Origin: Humibacillus xanthopallidus
Lineage (GTDB): Bacteria > Actinomycetota > Actinomycetes > Actinomycetales > Dermatophilaceae
DNA: 64,000 nt
Direction: 5' to 3'
Assembly: GCF_006717145.1 (NCBI RefSeq)
Contig: NZ_VFQF01000001.1
Span: 1,116,001-1,180,000 of the forward strand
Shown here: positions 1 through 10,835 of the stretch, in pieces
Layout: each line of letters begins with the position of its first letter
How positions within the stretch are numbered: position 1 is the stretch's first letter
Position numbers and translations under genes: made by a program
Notes under the pieces: model-generated
Databases searched by the model: none
The model's input: the letters and a program-made list of their open reading frames with translations, nothing else
What the model was told of the DNA's origin: nothing

Positions 1-237
1 CTCGACGACGAGCAGGTCGCGGCGGGACGCCACCCCGACTCCGACATCTTCCTCGACGACGTGACGGTGTCGCGCAAGCACGCGCTGTTCGTCAGCTCGG
101 GTGACGGCTACGTCGTGCGCGACTCCGGGTCGCTCAACGGCACCTACGTCAACCGTGAGCGCATCGACGAGGCCGCCCTGCACACCGGCGACGAGGTCCA
201 GATCGGCAAGTTCCGTCTCGTCTACTACGCCGCCTGA
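1..237 (+). CDS. garA: FHA-domain protein, GarA/OdhI-like (3' part only)
   Basis: The window opens inside this gene; 78 codons remain before the TGA. The visible part is the core of a forkhead-associated phosphothreonine-binding domain: GRHPDSDIFLDD, then SRKHA, then NGTYVN, the three loops that contact phosphopeptide. In mycobacteria and corynebacteria GarA/OdhI, once phosphorylated by Ser/Thr kinases, switches 2-oxoglutarate dehydrogenase and glutamate metabolism. The protein ends with the domain, as GarA does, and is followed by MerR, DUF151 and MerR genes in the same order as mycobacterial Rv1827-Rv1830. Function is inferred from family and synteny; the N-terminal phosphorylation motif lies outside the window. 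Confidence 0.85.
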   Translation, partial: LDDEQVAAGRHPDSDIFLDDVTVSRKHALFVSSGDGYVVRDSGSLNGTYVNRERIDEAALHTGDEVQIGKFRLVYYAA

Positions 238-262
238 CCGCGTGGGCGCTCGGGGCGTCGAG

Positions 263-1021
263 GTGAGTGGGGGCAGCGCCGCGAGCAGCAGCGGCACGGG
301 GCCGGCCAGGCCGCCGTCCGAGCGACTGACGATCGGCAAGGTCCTCGCCGAGCTCGCCGATGACTTCCCCGACGTCTCAGCGTCGAAGATCCGCTACCTC
401 GAGGCGGAGGGTCTCGTCACGCCGCAGCGCACGGCGTCGGGCTACCGCACGTTCAGCCAGGCCGACCTGCAGCGGCTGCGCTACATCCTGCGTGCGCAAC
501 GCGACCGCTTCTGGCCGCTCAAGGTCATCGGGGAGGCTCTCGACGCCCTCGACCGCGGCCTCACCGAGGACCCCGGCCCCCCGGCCGCCGACGCGCAGCC
601 ACGCCCCGGACGGCCCCGGCCCCCGGCACCGCGCCCTGATCCTGAGGTGCCGTCGCCCGAGCGCCTGCTCGAACGGCATACCGTCTCGTTGACCGGTGCC
701 GAGGTGCGCGAGGCCACCGGGCTCGACACCGAGACGTTCGTGGCGCTCGAGACCTACGGCCTGCTCCAGAGCGACACCGACGGGCACTACGGGCAGGACG
801 CACTGGCCGTGGCGGCAGCGGCACACGCTCTCGCCGCGCACGGGCTCGAGGCGCGCCACCTGCGCCCCTTCCGCACCGCGGCCGACCGCGAGATCGGGCT
901 CGCCGAGCAGGTCCTCGCCACCCGTCACGGCGGCGGCACACGCCAGGAGCGCGCGGCCGAGATCGTCTCGGCGTGCCTGGCCCTGCACGTCGCCCTCGTG
1001 CGTTCCGGCCTGACTCGCTGA
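263..1021 (+). CDS. ftsR: MerR-family regulator, FtsR-like
   Basis: About 252 aa. A MerR-type winged helix occupies roughly residues 22-90 (LTIGKVLAEL, then SASKIRYLEAEGLV, then SGYRTF), followed by a low-complexity Pro-rich linker and a C-terminal helical region. The position directly after garA matches mycobacterial Rv1828 and corynebacterial FtsR, which activates ftsZ. I prefer GTG at 263, with a GGGG stretch just upstream; GTG at 242 is an in-frame alternative only 4 nt after the garA stop. The reading frame stays open further upstream, but that part overlaps garA. Identity as ftsR rests on synteny. Confidence 0.8.
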   Translation: MSGGSAASSSGTGPARPPSERLTIGKVLAELADDFPDVSASKIRYLEAEGLVTPQRTASGYRTFSQADLQRLRYILRAQRDRFWPLKVIGEALDALDRGLTEDPGPPAADAQPRPGRPRPPAPRPDPEVPSPERLLERHTVSLTGAEVREATGLDTETFVALETYGLLQSDTDGHYGQDALAVAAAAHALAAHGLEARHLRPFRTAADREIGLAEQVLATRHGGGTRQERAAEIVSACLALHVALVRSGLTR

Positions 1022-1063
1022 GGCCCCCTCCGGCTCCGGCCGGACGCGGGGTACGGTGGTCGG

Positions 1064-1558
1064 GTGATAGAGGTCGATGTCCTGGGCGTGCGCGTCGAGA
1101 TGCCGACGAACCAGCCGATCGTGCTGCTGCGCGAGCGAGACGGCGGGCGCTACCTGCCGATCTGGATCGGCGCGGCCGAGGCTGCCGCCATCACCTATGC
1201 CCAGCAGGGGGTCGTGCCCCCACGCCCCCTGACTCACGACCTCATGCGCGACGTGCTGACGGTGCTCGGGCACAGTCTCACCGAGGTGCGCATCGTCGCC
1301 CTCAAGGACTCCGTCTTCCACGCGGCGCTCATCATCGACGGCACCGCCGAGGTGAGCTCGCGCGCGAGCGACGCGATCGCCCTCGCCCTGCGCACCGGGG
1401 CCAAGGTGCTCGTCGACCCGGCGATCCTCGACGAGGCCGCCATCGTCGTGTCGTCCGACGAGGACGACGAGGTCGAGAAGTTCAAGGAGTTCCTCGACCA
1501 GGTGTCGGCGGAGGACTTCGAGGCGCCCGACACCGACCCCGAGGAGCACGGCAACTGA
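1064..1558 (+). CDS. DUF151 bifunctional nuclease family protein
   Basis: 164 aa from a GTG start. The sequence is a typical DUF151 (bifunctional nuclease domain) protein: MPTNQPIVLLRE near the N-terminus, then LPIWIGAAEAAAI, then MRDVLTVLG, and DAIALALR. Homologues sit beside the two MerR genes in mycobacteria (Rv1829). Family members have been reported with DNase/RNase activity, but the cellular role in actinobacteria is unclear. The C-terminus is acidic (EDDEVEKFKEF), as is common in the family. The 42-nt gap after ftsR suggests co-transcription. Confidence 0.85.
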   Translation: MIEVDVLGVRVEMPTNQPIVLLRERDGGRYLPIWIGAAEAAAITYAQQGVVPPRPLTHDLMRDVLTVLGHSLTEVRIVALKDSVFHAALIIDGTAEVSSRASDAIALALRTGAKVLVDPAILDEAAIVVSSDEDDEVEKFKEFLDQVSAEDFEAPDTDPEEHGN

Positions 1559-1596
1559 CGCGCGGAAGCGCTCGACCGCCCGACCCTCACCTTCGA

Positions 1597-1616
1597 CCTG
1601 AACCTCAGGGTTGAGG
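1597..1616. promoter_or_regulatory. MerR-type dyad operator upstream of the second MerR gene
   Basis: The 20 bp fit CCTNAACCNNNNGGTTNAGG, a dyad with matching half-sites around four central bases. The shape resembles SoxR/MerR-type operators. It lies between the DUF151 gene and merR at 1753, about 40 bp ahead of the predicted -35 box at 1656. A binding role for either neighbouring MerR protein is inference. Confidence 0.5.
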
Positions 1617-1655
1617 CCTGACCTCCCGCGACACGCCGCCGTGTAGGGAGGGTGA

Positions 1656-1684
1656 TTGACCAGTCCGGGCGAGGCGCCTACCGT
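1656..1684 (+). promoter_or_regulatory. Predicted housekeeping promoter for merR (1753)
   Basis: TTGACC at 1656-1661 and TACCGT at 1679-1684 are separated by exactly 17 bp, a good match to an actinobacterial primary-sigma promoter. It would give a leader of about 60 nt for the MerR gene at 1753, whose Shine-Dalgarno GGAGGA lies at 1741-1746. Confidence 0.5.
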
Positions 1685-1752
1685 CAGATGAACGACGCGA
1701 CTGTAGTTATCCGGTTGTCATCGGCTCATCGCGCGCCCAGGAGGAGGACGAC

Positions 1753-2337
1753 ATGGCTGCCATCGAGGATGTGCCCGGCCCCGGCCACGTGCTGCCGACG
1801 GGTTCGCAGGGGCTGCTCTTCGACGACGACCTGCCGACCCTCGACGAGGACTCCGGCTACCGCGGGCCCACCGCCTGCCGCGCCGCCGGCATCACCTACC
1901 GCCAGCTCGACTACTGGGCTCGCACCGGTCTCGTCGAGCCGTCGGTGCGCAGCGCCACGGGGTCCGGCACGCAGCGACTCTACGGCTTCCGCGACATCCT
2001 CGTTCTCAAGGTCGTCAAGCGCCTGCTCGACACCGGCGTCTCGCTCCAGCAGATCCGGGTGGCCATCGAGCACCTGCGCGAGCGCGGGGTCGAGGACCTC
2101 GCCCAGATCACTCTCATGAGTGACGGCGCCTCCGTCTACGAGTGCACGTCCGCCGACGAGGTCATCGACCTCGTGCAGGGTGGCCAGGGCGTCTTCGGCA
2201 TCGCCGTCGGACGCGTCTGGCGCGAGGTCGAGGGTGAGCTGGCCCACCTGCCGAGCGAGCGGGCCGAGGACGACTCCGTCACGGAGCACCCGGGCGACGA
2301 GCTGACCGCCCGCCGCGCCGCGCGCCGCATGGCCTGA
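1753..2337 (+). CDS. MerR-family transcriptional regulator (Rv1830-like)
   Basis: 194 aa with ATG preceded by a strong GGAGGA Shine-Dalgarno. The MerR helix-turn-helix is at about residues 33-105: GPTACRAAGITYRQLDYWARTG, ending with the QRLYGFRDILVLKVVKRLLDTG element. A short effector region follows (VYECTSADEVIDLVQGGQGVFGIAVG), conserved in the actinobacterial Rv1830 family. It is the second MerR gene of the block and has its own predicted promoter and a dyad operator upstream, so autoregulation or control by FtsR is plausible. The effector is unknown. Confidence 0.85.
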   Translation: MAAIEDVPGPGHVLPTGSQGLLFDDDLPTLDEDSGYRGPTACRAAGITYRQLDYWARTGLVEPSVRSATGSGTQRLYGFRDILVLKVVKRLLDTGVSLQQIRVAIEHLRERGVEDLAQITLMSDGASVYECTSADEVIDLVQGGQGVFGIAVGRVWREVEGELAHLPSERAEDDSVTEHPGDELTARRAARRMA

Positions 2338-2420
2338 CGAGGCCGGGCCACTCGGGGCCACGGCGATGACGACGGCAACCCGGTCGTCTGCTGGTAGATT
2401 TGGTCCTGCCGATCGACCCT

Positions 2421-2530
2421 GCGTGGGAGAGTCCTCGGGGTGCGCAGCACCCACGAGGCGCCGAAGGGGCAACATCCCCGGAACCTCTCAGGCGCCAGGA
2501 CCACGCGGGTGAGGCAACTCTGAAGGGCCA
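2421..2530 (+). ncRNA. Glycine riboswitch (single visible aptamer) upstream of gcvP
   Basis: The leader of gcvP contains the ordered glycine-aptamer signatures GGGAGAG (2425-2431), GCCGAAGGGGCAA (2460-2472), CTCTCAGGC (2485-2493) and the closing GTGAGGCAACTCTGAAG block (2508-2524). These pieces occur in the same order in known actinobacterial gcv leaders. I see only one complete aptamer; the following segment to 2591 has no second GCCGAAGG core. It presumably turns on gcvP when glycine is high. The expression platform (terminator or ribosome-binding-site masking) is not obvious. Confidence 0.85.
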
Positions 2531-2591
2531 CTCCTCGAGCCCAACAGACGGGGAGCGTGTGTCGTCCGCTCGAATCCCGTCAGGAGCCCGC

Positions 2592-5534
<2,943 letters not shown>

Positions 5535-5617
5535 GCGCTGCGGCGCCGGCTGTTCGAGGGCTGGTCACCTCGCGGGTTGTCCTCGCGTTGGTGGCCGGAG
5601 TGTGGTTGTCTCGGCTC

Positions 5618-7105
5618 GTGGGCGCCGATGTCGAGCAGGCCAGGTACACACGCGAGCAGCGACAGCAGTATCGCGAGAAGGTCCGTCGCGACCTCGACGT
5701 GTTCGAACGCATGCTCAGCCACAGCCAGTTCGAGTTCGACAAGCCCATGACGGGCATCGAGGTCGAGCTCAACCTCGTGGCGGAGGACCTCGGCCCCAAG
5801 CTCGACAACAAGGCGATCCTCGAGCAGATCGCCGACCCCGACTACCAGACTGAGCTCGCGCGCTACAACATCGAGCTCAACGTCCCGCCGCGTCCGCTCC
5901 CGGGCGACTCGGCCTTCGAGCTCGAGGCCGACCTGCGCCGCTCCCTCAACCGCGCGTCGGAGCGGGCGGCCGAGCTGCACACCGGCATCGTCGCGATCGG
6001 CATCCTGCCGACCGTCATGCCCGAGCACTTCGAGGGCGACTGGATCAGTGAGAACATCCGCTACGCCGCCCTCAACAACGCGGTGCTCGACGCCCGCGGT
6101 GAGGACGTCTGGCTCGAGCTCGAGGGGGCAACGGGGGAACGCATCGCCCGCTACTCCGACTCGCTCGCGCCCGAGTCGGCGTGCACCTCGATCCAGCTGC
6201 ACCTGCAGGTGCACCCCGACCGTTTCGCCGACCACTGGAACGCCGCGCAGGTGCTCGCCGGCCCGCAGCTCGCCCTCGGCGCCAACTCGCCCTTCTTCCT
6301 CGGCCAGCGCCTGTGGGCCGAGACCCGCATCCCCCTCTTCACCCAGGCCACCGACACCCGCTCGGTCGAGCTGAAGAACCAGGGCGTGCGACCCCGGGTG
6401 TGGTTCGGCGAGCGGTGGATCACCTCGATCTTCGACCTCTTCGAGGAGAACGTCCGCTACTTCCCGGCCCTGCTGCCCGAGATCTACGACGAGCAGCCCG
6501 AGGACGTCTTCGAGCGGGGCGAGGTGCCAGAGCTCAAGGAGCTGCGCCTGCACAACGGCACCGTCTACCGCTGGAACCGCCCCATCTACGACACCCACGG
6601 CGGCCGCCCCCACCTGCGCGTCGAGAACCGCGTGCTGCCCGCCGGGCCGAGCATCGCCGACGTCATGGCCAACGCCGCGTTCTACTACGGCACGATGCGG
6701 GTGCTCGCCGAGGAGGACCGCCCGGTCTGGACCCGGATGAGCTTCTCGGCCGCCGAGGCGAACTTCGAGGAGGGCGCCCGGCTCGGCATCGACGCGCGCG
6801 CCTTCTGGCCCGGCTTCGGCGAGGTGCCCGCGAGCGAGCTCATCCTGCGCCGCCTCCTGCCGATGGCCCACGAGGGCCTGTCGAAGTGGGGCGTGTCAGC
6901 AGCCGTGCGCGACCGCTTCCTCGGCATCGTCGAGCAGCGCTGCCTCAAGGGTGTCAACGGTGCGTCGTGGCAGACGACGTGCGTCGAGCGCCTCGAGGCC
7001 CGCGGCCTGACCCGCGACAAGGCCCTGCGCGAGATGCTGCGCCTCTACATGGAGGGCCAGAGCGCCAACGAGCCCGTCCACACGTGGGAGCTCCCGAGCG
7101 CGTGA
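5618..7105 (+). CDS. Glutamate--cysteine ligase family protein (GCS2-like)
   Basis: About 495 aa. The sequence has the glutamate-cysteine ligase 2 fold signature: DKPMTGIEVELNLV near the N-terminus, ELARYNIELNVPPRPL, then SIQLHLQVHPD and HLRVENRVLPAGPS. Family members ligate glutamate to an amine or to cysteine with ATP, and actinobacterial paralogues also serve ergothioneine synthesis (EgtA), so the substrate is not fixed by sequence. GTG 5618 is chosen because mycobacterial relatives begin at the equivalent position; GTG/TTG codons at 5588-5606 are alternatives. The gene lies 83 bp after gcvP and ends before a strong convergent hairpin. Confidence 0.75.
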   Translation: MGADVEQARYTREQRQQYREKVRRDLDVFERMLSHSQFEFDKPMTGIEVELNLVAEDLGPKLDNKAILEQIADPDYQTELARYNIELNVPPRPLPGDSAFELEADLRRSLNRASERAAELHTGIVAIGILPTVMPEHFEGDWISENIRYAALNNAVLDARGEDVWLELEGATGERIARYSDSLAPESACTSIQLHLQVHPDRFADHWNAAQVLAGPQLALGANSPFFLGQRLWAETRIPLFTQATDTRSVELKNQGVRPRVWFGERWITSIFDLFEENVRYFPALLPEIYDEQPEDVFERGEVPELKELRLHNGTVYRWNRPIYDTHGGRPHLRVENRVLPAGPSIADVMANAAFYYGTMRVLAEEDRPVWTRMSFSAAEANFEEGARLGIDARAFWPGFGEVPASELILRRLLPMAHEGLSKWGVSAAVRDRFLGIVEQRCLKGVNGASWQTTCVERLEARGLTRDKALREMLRLYMEGQSANEPVHTWELPSA

Positions 7106-7137
7106 CGCGGGCGCGTCTGTGCCACAAGGAAGCTCAC

Positions 7138-7167
7138 GTATGCCGTGTGGCCGGCGACACGGCATAC
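7138..7167. terminator. Bidirectional hairpin between convergent genes
   Basis: Perfect 11-bp stem GTATGCCGTGT / ACACGGCATAC with an 8-nt loop, exactly between the ends of the ligase gene (+) and the histidine phosphatase gene (-). There is no T-tract, as is common for high-GC actinobacterial terminators. Each arm carries the recurrent host heptamer GTATGCC. Confidence 0.65.
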
Positions 7168-7183
7168 GCCCCCGATCGGAGGC

Positions 7184-7813
7184 TCAGTCCTCGGACAGCA
7201 GCCGCCAGGGGGAGAGGTTGAACATCCCGATGCAGCGAGTCGAGCGGTGGTGCGTCAGCACGCTCATCGACCCCGCGTCGAGGATGAGGTTCTGACCGAA
7301 GCGCGGGTCGAGGCCGAGGAAGGTGGCCGTGAGCACGCGAAGCGCGTGGCCGTGGCCGAAGAGGGCGACGTCGCCGTGCTCGAGGTCCGGCCACACCTTG
7401 TCGATGACCTGCTGGGCGCGGGCCGAGACCTGCTCGACCGTCTCGCCGGGGGTGACGCCGGGGCGGACCCCGTCGGCGAAGACCTCCCAGGGGCGGCCGA
7501 TCTCGGCGCTGATCTGCGTGGTCGTGATGCCCTCGTAGGCGCCGTAGTCCCACTCCTTGAGCAGCGGCTCGACCTCGAAGTCGCCGAGCCCAGCGAGCTC
7601 GGCGGTGCGCTTGGCGCGCTGGAGCGGAGAGACGAGGACGCGCTCGAAGCGCTTCTTGCGCAGCACGTCCGCGAGCTCGCGGGCCGCCGACTCGCCCTCG
7701 GGCAGCAGCGGGAGGTCGGTCGTGCCGGTGTGCTGGCCGGAGAGCGACCACTCGGTCTCGCCGTGCCGGAAGAGGTAGATGTTGCCGGGAACGACACCGT
7801 CGGGGGAGGCCAT
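7184..7813 (-). CDS. Histidine phosphatase / phosphoglycerate mutase family protein
   Basis: 209 aa. The catalytic LFRHGETEW motif is at residues 14-22, with His17 as the phospho-acceptor. Further family features are SPLQRAKRTAEL, LLKEWDYGAYEG and the second histidine in FGHGHALRVL. This branch of the superfamily contains small-molecule phosphatases as well as mutases, so the substrate cannot be assigned. It is divergent from phzF across a 100-bp gap. Confidence 0.85.
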   Translation of the reverse strand: MASPDGVVPGNIYLFRHGETEWSLSGQHTGTTDLPLLPEGESAARELADVLRKKRFERVLVSPLQRAKRTAELAGLGDFEVEPLLKEWDYGAYEGITTTQISAEIGRPWEVFADGVRPGVTPGETVEQVSARAQQVIDKVWPDLEHGDVALFGHGHALRVLTATFLGLDPRFGQNLILDAGSMSVLTHHRSTRCIGMFNLSPWRLLSED

Positions 7814-7915
7814 GGGAGCAATCTATCGGCGGGGGGCCCTGCGTGCCGACGAGCCGCGCGAAGGCGGCGGTCACGGTCTGTGGTTCACGCGCGTGGTCTC
7901 GGGCACACTCGGCAC

Positions 7916-8800
7916 ATGGACCTGCCCTTCCGTCTGCTCAACGTCTTCTCGCTCGAGGGTGACCCGTTCTCGGGCAACCCGCTCGCGGTCCTCACCGACG
8001 CCGGCGACCTCTCCGACGCGCAGATGCAGTCGTGGGCCCGCCAGTTCAACCTCAGCGAGACCGCCTTCGTCACGTCGCACGACGGGGCAGGGAGCGCCGC
8101 CGTGCGAATCTTCACGCCCGGTCACGAGATGCCCTTCGCGGGGCACCCGACCCTCGGCACCGCAGCTGTCGTCGCCTCGCTCGCGTCGTCGCCGCTCGAC
8201 GCGGTGACCCTCACGCTGCCTGCCGGCGACATCCCCGTCTCGCGGCTCGGGTCGGGCTGGAACCTCGTCGCACCGGCTGCCACGACGCGCGCGGTGACGT
8301 CCTCACAGGCCGAGTTCGCCGCCGGTCTCGGCATCGAGCCCCACGTCGTCGTCCGCTCCGACGCGCTCTGGGTCAGTGCGGGCGTCGAACAGCTCATCGT
8401 GCGCGTCGACTCGGTCGCGGGCGTCCGGGCGTGCCGGCCCGACGCAGCCGCGATGTCAGAGCACATGACCTCGCCGGGGCGACCTCCCCACGTCTACGTC
8501 TGGGCGTGGACCGGCCCGAGGTCGATCGAGGCCCGGCTCTTCTACACCCAGGACGGGGCGGTCCTCGAGGACCCGGCGACCGGGTCGGCCTGCGCCAACC
8601 TCGGCGCCTGGCTCGTGCACCAGGGGTCGCGCGACGTGTCGGTCGCCGTCAGCCAGGGCACTGCCGTGGGGCGACCGTCGCTGCTGCTGCTCGAGATCGA
8701 CCCCGAGGGGAGGGTGCACGTGGGTGGTCGCGTCGATCCCGTCGGCTCCGGCACCTGCGTCGCGACCGACGAGACTGTCGCCGACGGGGCGGGTGCCTGA
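7916..8800 (+). CDS. PhzF-family isomerase/epimerase
   Basis: 294 aa from ATG 7916. PhzF signatures are VFSLEGDPFSGNPLAVL near the start, then LSETAFV, FTPGHEMPFAGHPTLGTA and DPATGSACANLG. PhzF is named for phenazine synthesis, but most homologues sit, as here, outside any phenazine cluster and probably isomerise other metabolites. The stop overlaps the start of the next gene (ATGA), so the two are translationally coupled. No clear Shine-Dalgarno precedes the ATG; leaderless translation is possible. Confidence 0.85.
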   Translation: MDLPFRLLNVFSLEGDPFSGNPLAVLTDAGDLSDAQMQSWARQFNLSETAFVTSHDGAGSAAVRIFTPGHEMPFAGHPTLGTAAVVASLASSPLDAVTLTLPAGDIPVSRLGSGWNLVAPAATTRAVTSSQAEFAAGLGIEPHVVVRSDALWVSAGVEQLIVRVDSVAGVRACRPDAAAMSEHMTSPGRPPHVYVWAWTGPRSIEARLFYTQDGAVLEDPATGSACANLGAWLVHQGSRDVSVAVSQGTAVGRPSLLLLEIDPEGRVHVGGRVDPVGSGTCVATDETVADGAGA

Positions 8801-9339
8801 TGCCGACCTGGATCGGCTTCCTCAGGGCCGTCAACGTCGGCAAACGGCAGATGAAGATGCAGACGCTGCGAGAGCTGTTGCAGGACAACGGTTTCGACGA
8901 GGTGGAGACCCACATCGCGAGCGGCAACCTCAGAGTGCGGTCGGCCACGCGAAGCGTCGCCCGCGTGGAGAGCGAGCTCCGGACGGTCATCAGCGAGGGC
9001 TTCGGCTTCGACGTGCCCGTCGTCGTGCGCACACCGGCACAGCTGCGACGGGTGGCCCGAGAGGCGGACGCGCTCGAGTCTCCGATCGCCGCTGACGCCG
9101 GCCGCTACGTCACCTTCATGACCGGCGACCTCGACCCGGCCGGCGTCGAGGCCCTGCACGCCTGGGACGCCGACACCGAGGCGGCTCGTGTCGTCGGCAA
9201 CGACATCGTGCTCTTCCTCGCCGCCGGGGTGCAGGCGGCGAGGCTCAGCAACACGAGGATCGAGAAGCTGACCGGGGCGGTCGGCACCGCGCGCAACATC
9301 ACCGTCGTGAGAGCCCTGGCCGACAAGTGGGGCGCCTGA
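8800..9339 (+). CDS. DUF1697 family protein
   Basis: 179 aa. It opens with MPTWIGFLRAVNVGKRQMKM, the hallmark start of DUF1697, followed by HIASGNLRV and ending in TARNITVVRALADK. No biochemical role is established for the family. ATG 8800 overlaps the phzF stop by one base, which implies an operon with phzF. The gene ends 18 bp before the convergent rRNA methyltransferase gene. Confidence 0.85.
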   Translation: MPTWIGFLRAVNVGKRQMKMQTLRELLQDNGFDEVETHIASGNLRVRSATRSVARVESELRTVISEGFGFDVPVVVRTPAQLRRVAREADALESPIAADAGRYVTFMTGDLDPAGVEALHAWDADTEAARVVGNDIVLFLAAGVQAARLSNTRIEKLTGAVGTARNITVVRALADKWGA

Positions 9340-9357
9340 CGCGCAGACCGTGGGAGG

Positions 9358-10119
9358 TCAGGCGCGGGCGCGACGGACGAGCTCGAAGCACACCACGGCT
9401 CCGGCCGCGGCGACGTTGAGCGACTCGACGCCGGCGGCCATCGGGATCGAGACCCACGTGTCGACGAGCTCGGCCACGTCGGGGGAGAGGCCGGCCGTCT
9501 CGCTGCCGAGCACGAAGGCGACCGGCTCCGGCAGGTGCGCGGTGAAGAGGTCGTCGTCGCCCTCGGCGTCGAGCCCGACGATGTGGAACCCGTCCGCCTT
9601 GAGGGCCGCGACTGCCTCGCCCGCCGTGAAGGCCTTGAGGATCGGTGCCCGGAAGGCGACGCCGGCCGACGCCTTGACGACGAGCGGGTCGATCGAGGCG
9701 ACGCCGCGGCGGGGCACGACGATGCCGTCCAGCCCGGCGGCCGTCGCGGTGCGCAGGATCATGCCGACGTTGGCCGGGGTCGTCAGGCCGTCGAGGACGA
9801 GCACGGTGCGGAGGCGGGACGCATCGCTATTCAGCGCCGCGTCGAGCGGCAGCATCCGGGGCGCCACGACGTCGGCGAAGACCCCCTGGTCCTGACGGCC
9901 GTTGCCAGCCAGCTTCTTGACCCGGTCGGGGCTGGCCAACTGGACGACCAGCCCTCGGCGGCGCGCGGCCGCCCTGATCTCACGGATGCCCTCGCCCCGG
10001 GCGCCCTCTGCGATGACGACCTTGTCGACGGTGAGGGAGTCGTCGAGCAGCACCTCGTGCACCGGGTTGCGACCGTAGACGGTGATGAAGCGGTCCTTGG
10101 GGGAGATGTCAGCCGTCAC
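9358..10119 (-). CDS. SpoU/TrmH-family RNA 2'-O-methyltransferase (RlmB-like)
   Basis: 253 aa. An N-terminal substrate-binding part (VYGRNPVHEVLLDD) is followed by the knotted SPOUT domain with its three motifs: LDGLTTPANVGMILRTA, FVLGSETAGLSPD and SIPMAAGVESLNVAAAGAV. The Asn in PANVG and the Arg in ILRTA are the usual catalytic and SAM residues. The family methylates ribose 2'-OH in 23S rRNA or tRNA; the nucleotide cannot be assigned. It is followed 12 bp upstream on the same strand by the Nudix gene. Confidence 0.9.
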   Translation of the reverse strand: MTADISPKDRFITVYGRNPVHEVLLDDSLTVDKVVIAEGARGEGIREIRAAARRRGLVVQLASPDRVKKLAGNGRQDQGVFADVVAPRMLPLDAALNSDASRLRTVLVLDGLTTPANVGMILRTATAAGLDGIVVPRRGVASIDPLVVKASAGVAFRAPILKAFTAGEAVAALKADGFHIVGLDAEGDDDLFTAHLPEPVAFVLGSETAGLSPDVAELVDTWVSIPMAAGVESLNVAAAGAVVCFELVRRARA

Positions 10120-10131
10120 GGCATCAGGATG

Positions 10132-10617
10132 TCATGCGGGCTCGCCCGCCCCGAGGACGAGGTCGAGCATGCGCACGTGCTCGGCGCGCAGCCGCGCCCG
10201 CGCCTCGGACACGTCGACGAACGCCGCGACGAGCACCTCGCCGCCGTCGGCCCGCGGCTCGGCGCCCTGCGGTGCTGTCGCCGTCAGCAGCACCTCGATG
10301 CGTCCCTCGAAACCCGACCGGACGCACACCACGGCGACGTCCGACACCTCGATCCCCGTCTCCTCACGCACCTCACGCGCAAGTCCCGCCTCCCACGTCT
10401 CGCGCCGGACGGCATACCCCGACGGGAGGCCGCACGTGTTGCCCATCCAGTAGCGGTGCTCGAGCACGAGCACCCGGCCGGCGGGGTCACGCACGACTCC
10501 CGTCAGCCCGACGAGGAAGGTCGCGTTGCGCCAGCGCACGAGGCGCCACTGGAGGCGCCCGCCGGCGCGGCGCCAGAGGGCGGCTGCCGTCGCATGGGCC
10601 CGTTCACTGATCCGCAC
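10132..10617 (-). CDS. Nudix hydrolase
   Basis: 161 aa from GTG 10617. A complete Nudix box runs from Gly67 through Glu73 to REVREETGI (residues 81-89), so it should bind Mg2+ and hydrolyse a nucleoside diphosphate-X substrate. The N-terminal segment is basic and Trp/Arg rich (WRRAGGRLQWRLVRWRN). The frame is open further upstream to 10689, but that part is a low-quality Arg-rich extension. Substrate unknown. Confidence 0.8.
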   Translation of the reverse strand: MRISERAHATAAALWRRAGGRLQWRLVRWRNATFLVGLTGVVRDPAGRVLVLEHRYWMGNTCGLPSGYAVRRETWEAGLAREVREETGIEVSDVAVVCVRSGFEGRIEVLLTATAPQGAEPRADGGEVLVAAFVDVSEARARLRAEHVRMLDLVLGAGEPA

Positions 10618-10720
10618 GCCCTCACCCAACCATGTATGCCGCGCGGCCCGGTGGGCTCGCTCCGACCGCCGCCCCCTCCGCCGAACCACTCCCTCGATCG
10701 GTCCGGCGACCCCGCAGGCC

Positions 10721-10760
10721 GATCTCGGTGCCGATCTCGGTGCCGATCTCGGTGCCGATC
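10721..10760. repeat. 12-bp tandem repeat (3.3 copies) upstream of monooxygenase operon
   Basis: GATCTCGGTGCC repeats head to tail at 10721, 10733 and 10745, with a partial fourth copy. It lies in the 218-bp gap between the Nudix and LLM genes. Function unknown; it could be slippage-prone spacer DNA or a phased protein-binding array. Confidence 0.8.
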
Positions 10761-10798
10761 GATGGGGCCGGGAATGCCCGGGGAGGCCGTCCTGTTGA

Positions 10799-10820
10799 TA
10801 TGGTTGAATTCTAAATCACA
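10799..10820. promoter_or_regulatory. AT-rich operator/promoter candidate for the LLM-FMN reductase operon
   Basis: A sudden AT-rich stretch centred on the near-palindrome TTGAATTCTAA sits about 15 bp ahead of the Shine-Dalgarno AAAGGAG and start 10836. In this GC background it stands out as a promoter or repressor site, possibly MarR type. This is inference from composition and symmetry. Confidence 0.4.
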
Positions 10821-10835
10821 AAGGAGCTGGGACAC

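Noticed and set aside
7916-8800. Phenazine biosynthesis locus because of PhzF
   Set aside because: No other phz genes; PhzF homologues are widespread outside phenazine clusters.
10721-10760. Possible origin iterons
   Set aside because: Three short perfect repeats without AT-rich unwinding region or replication gene nearby.
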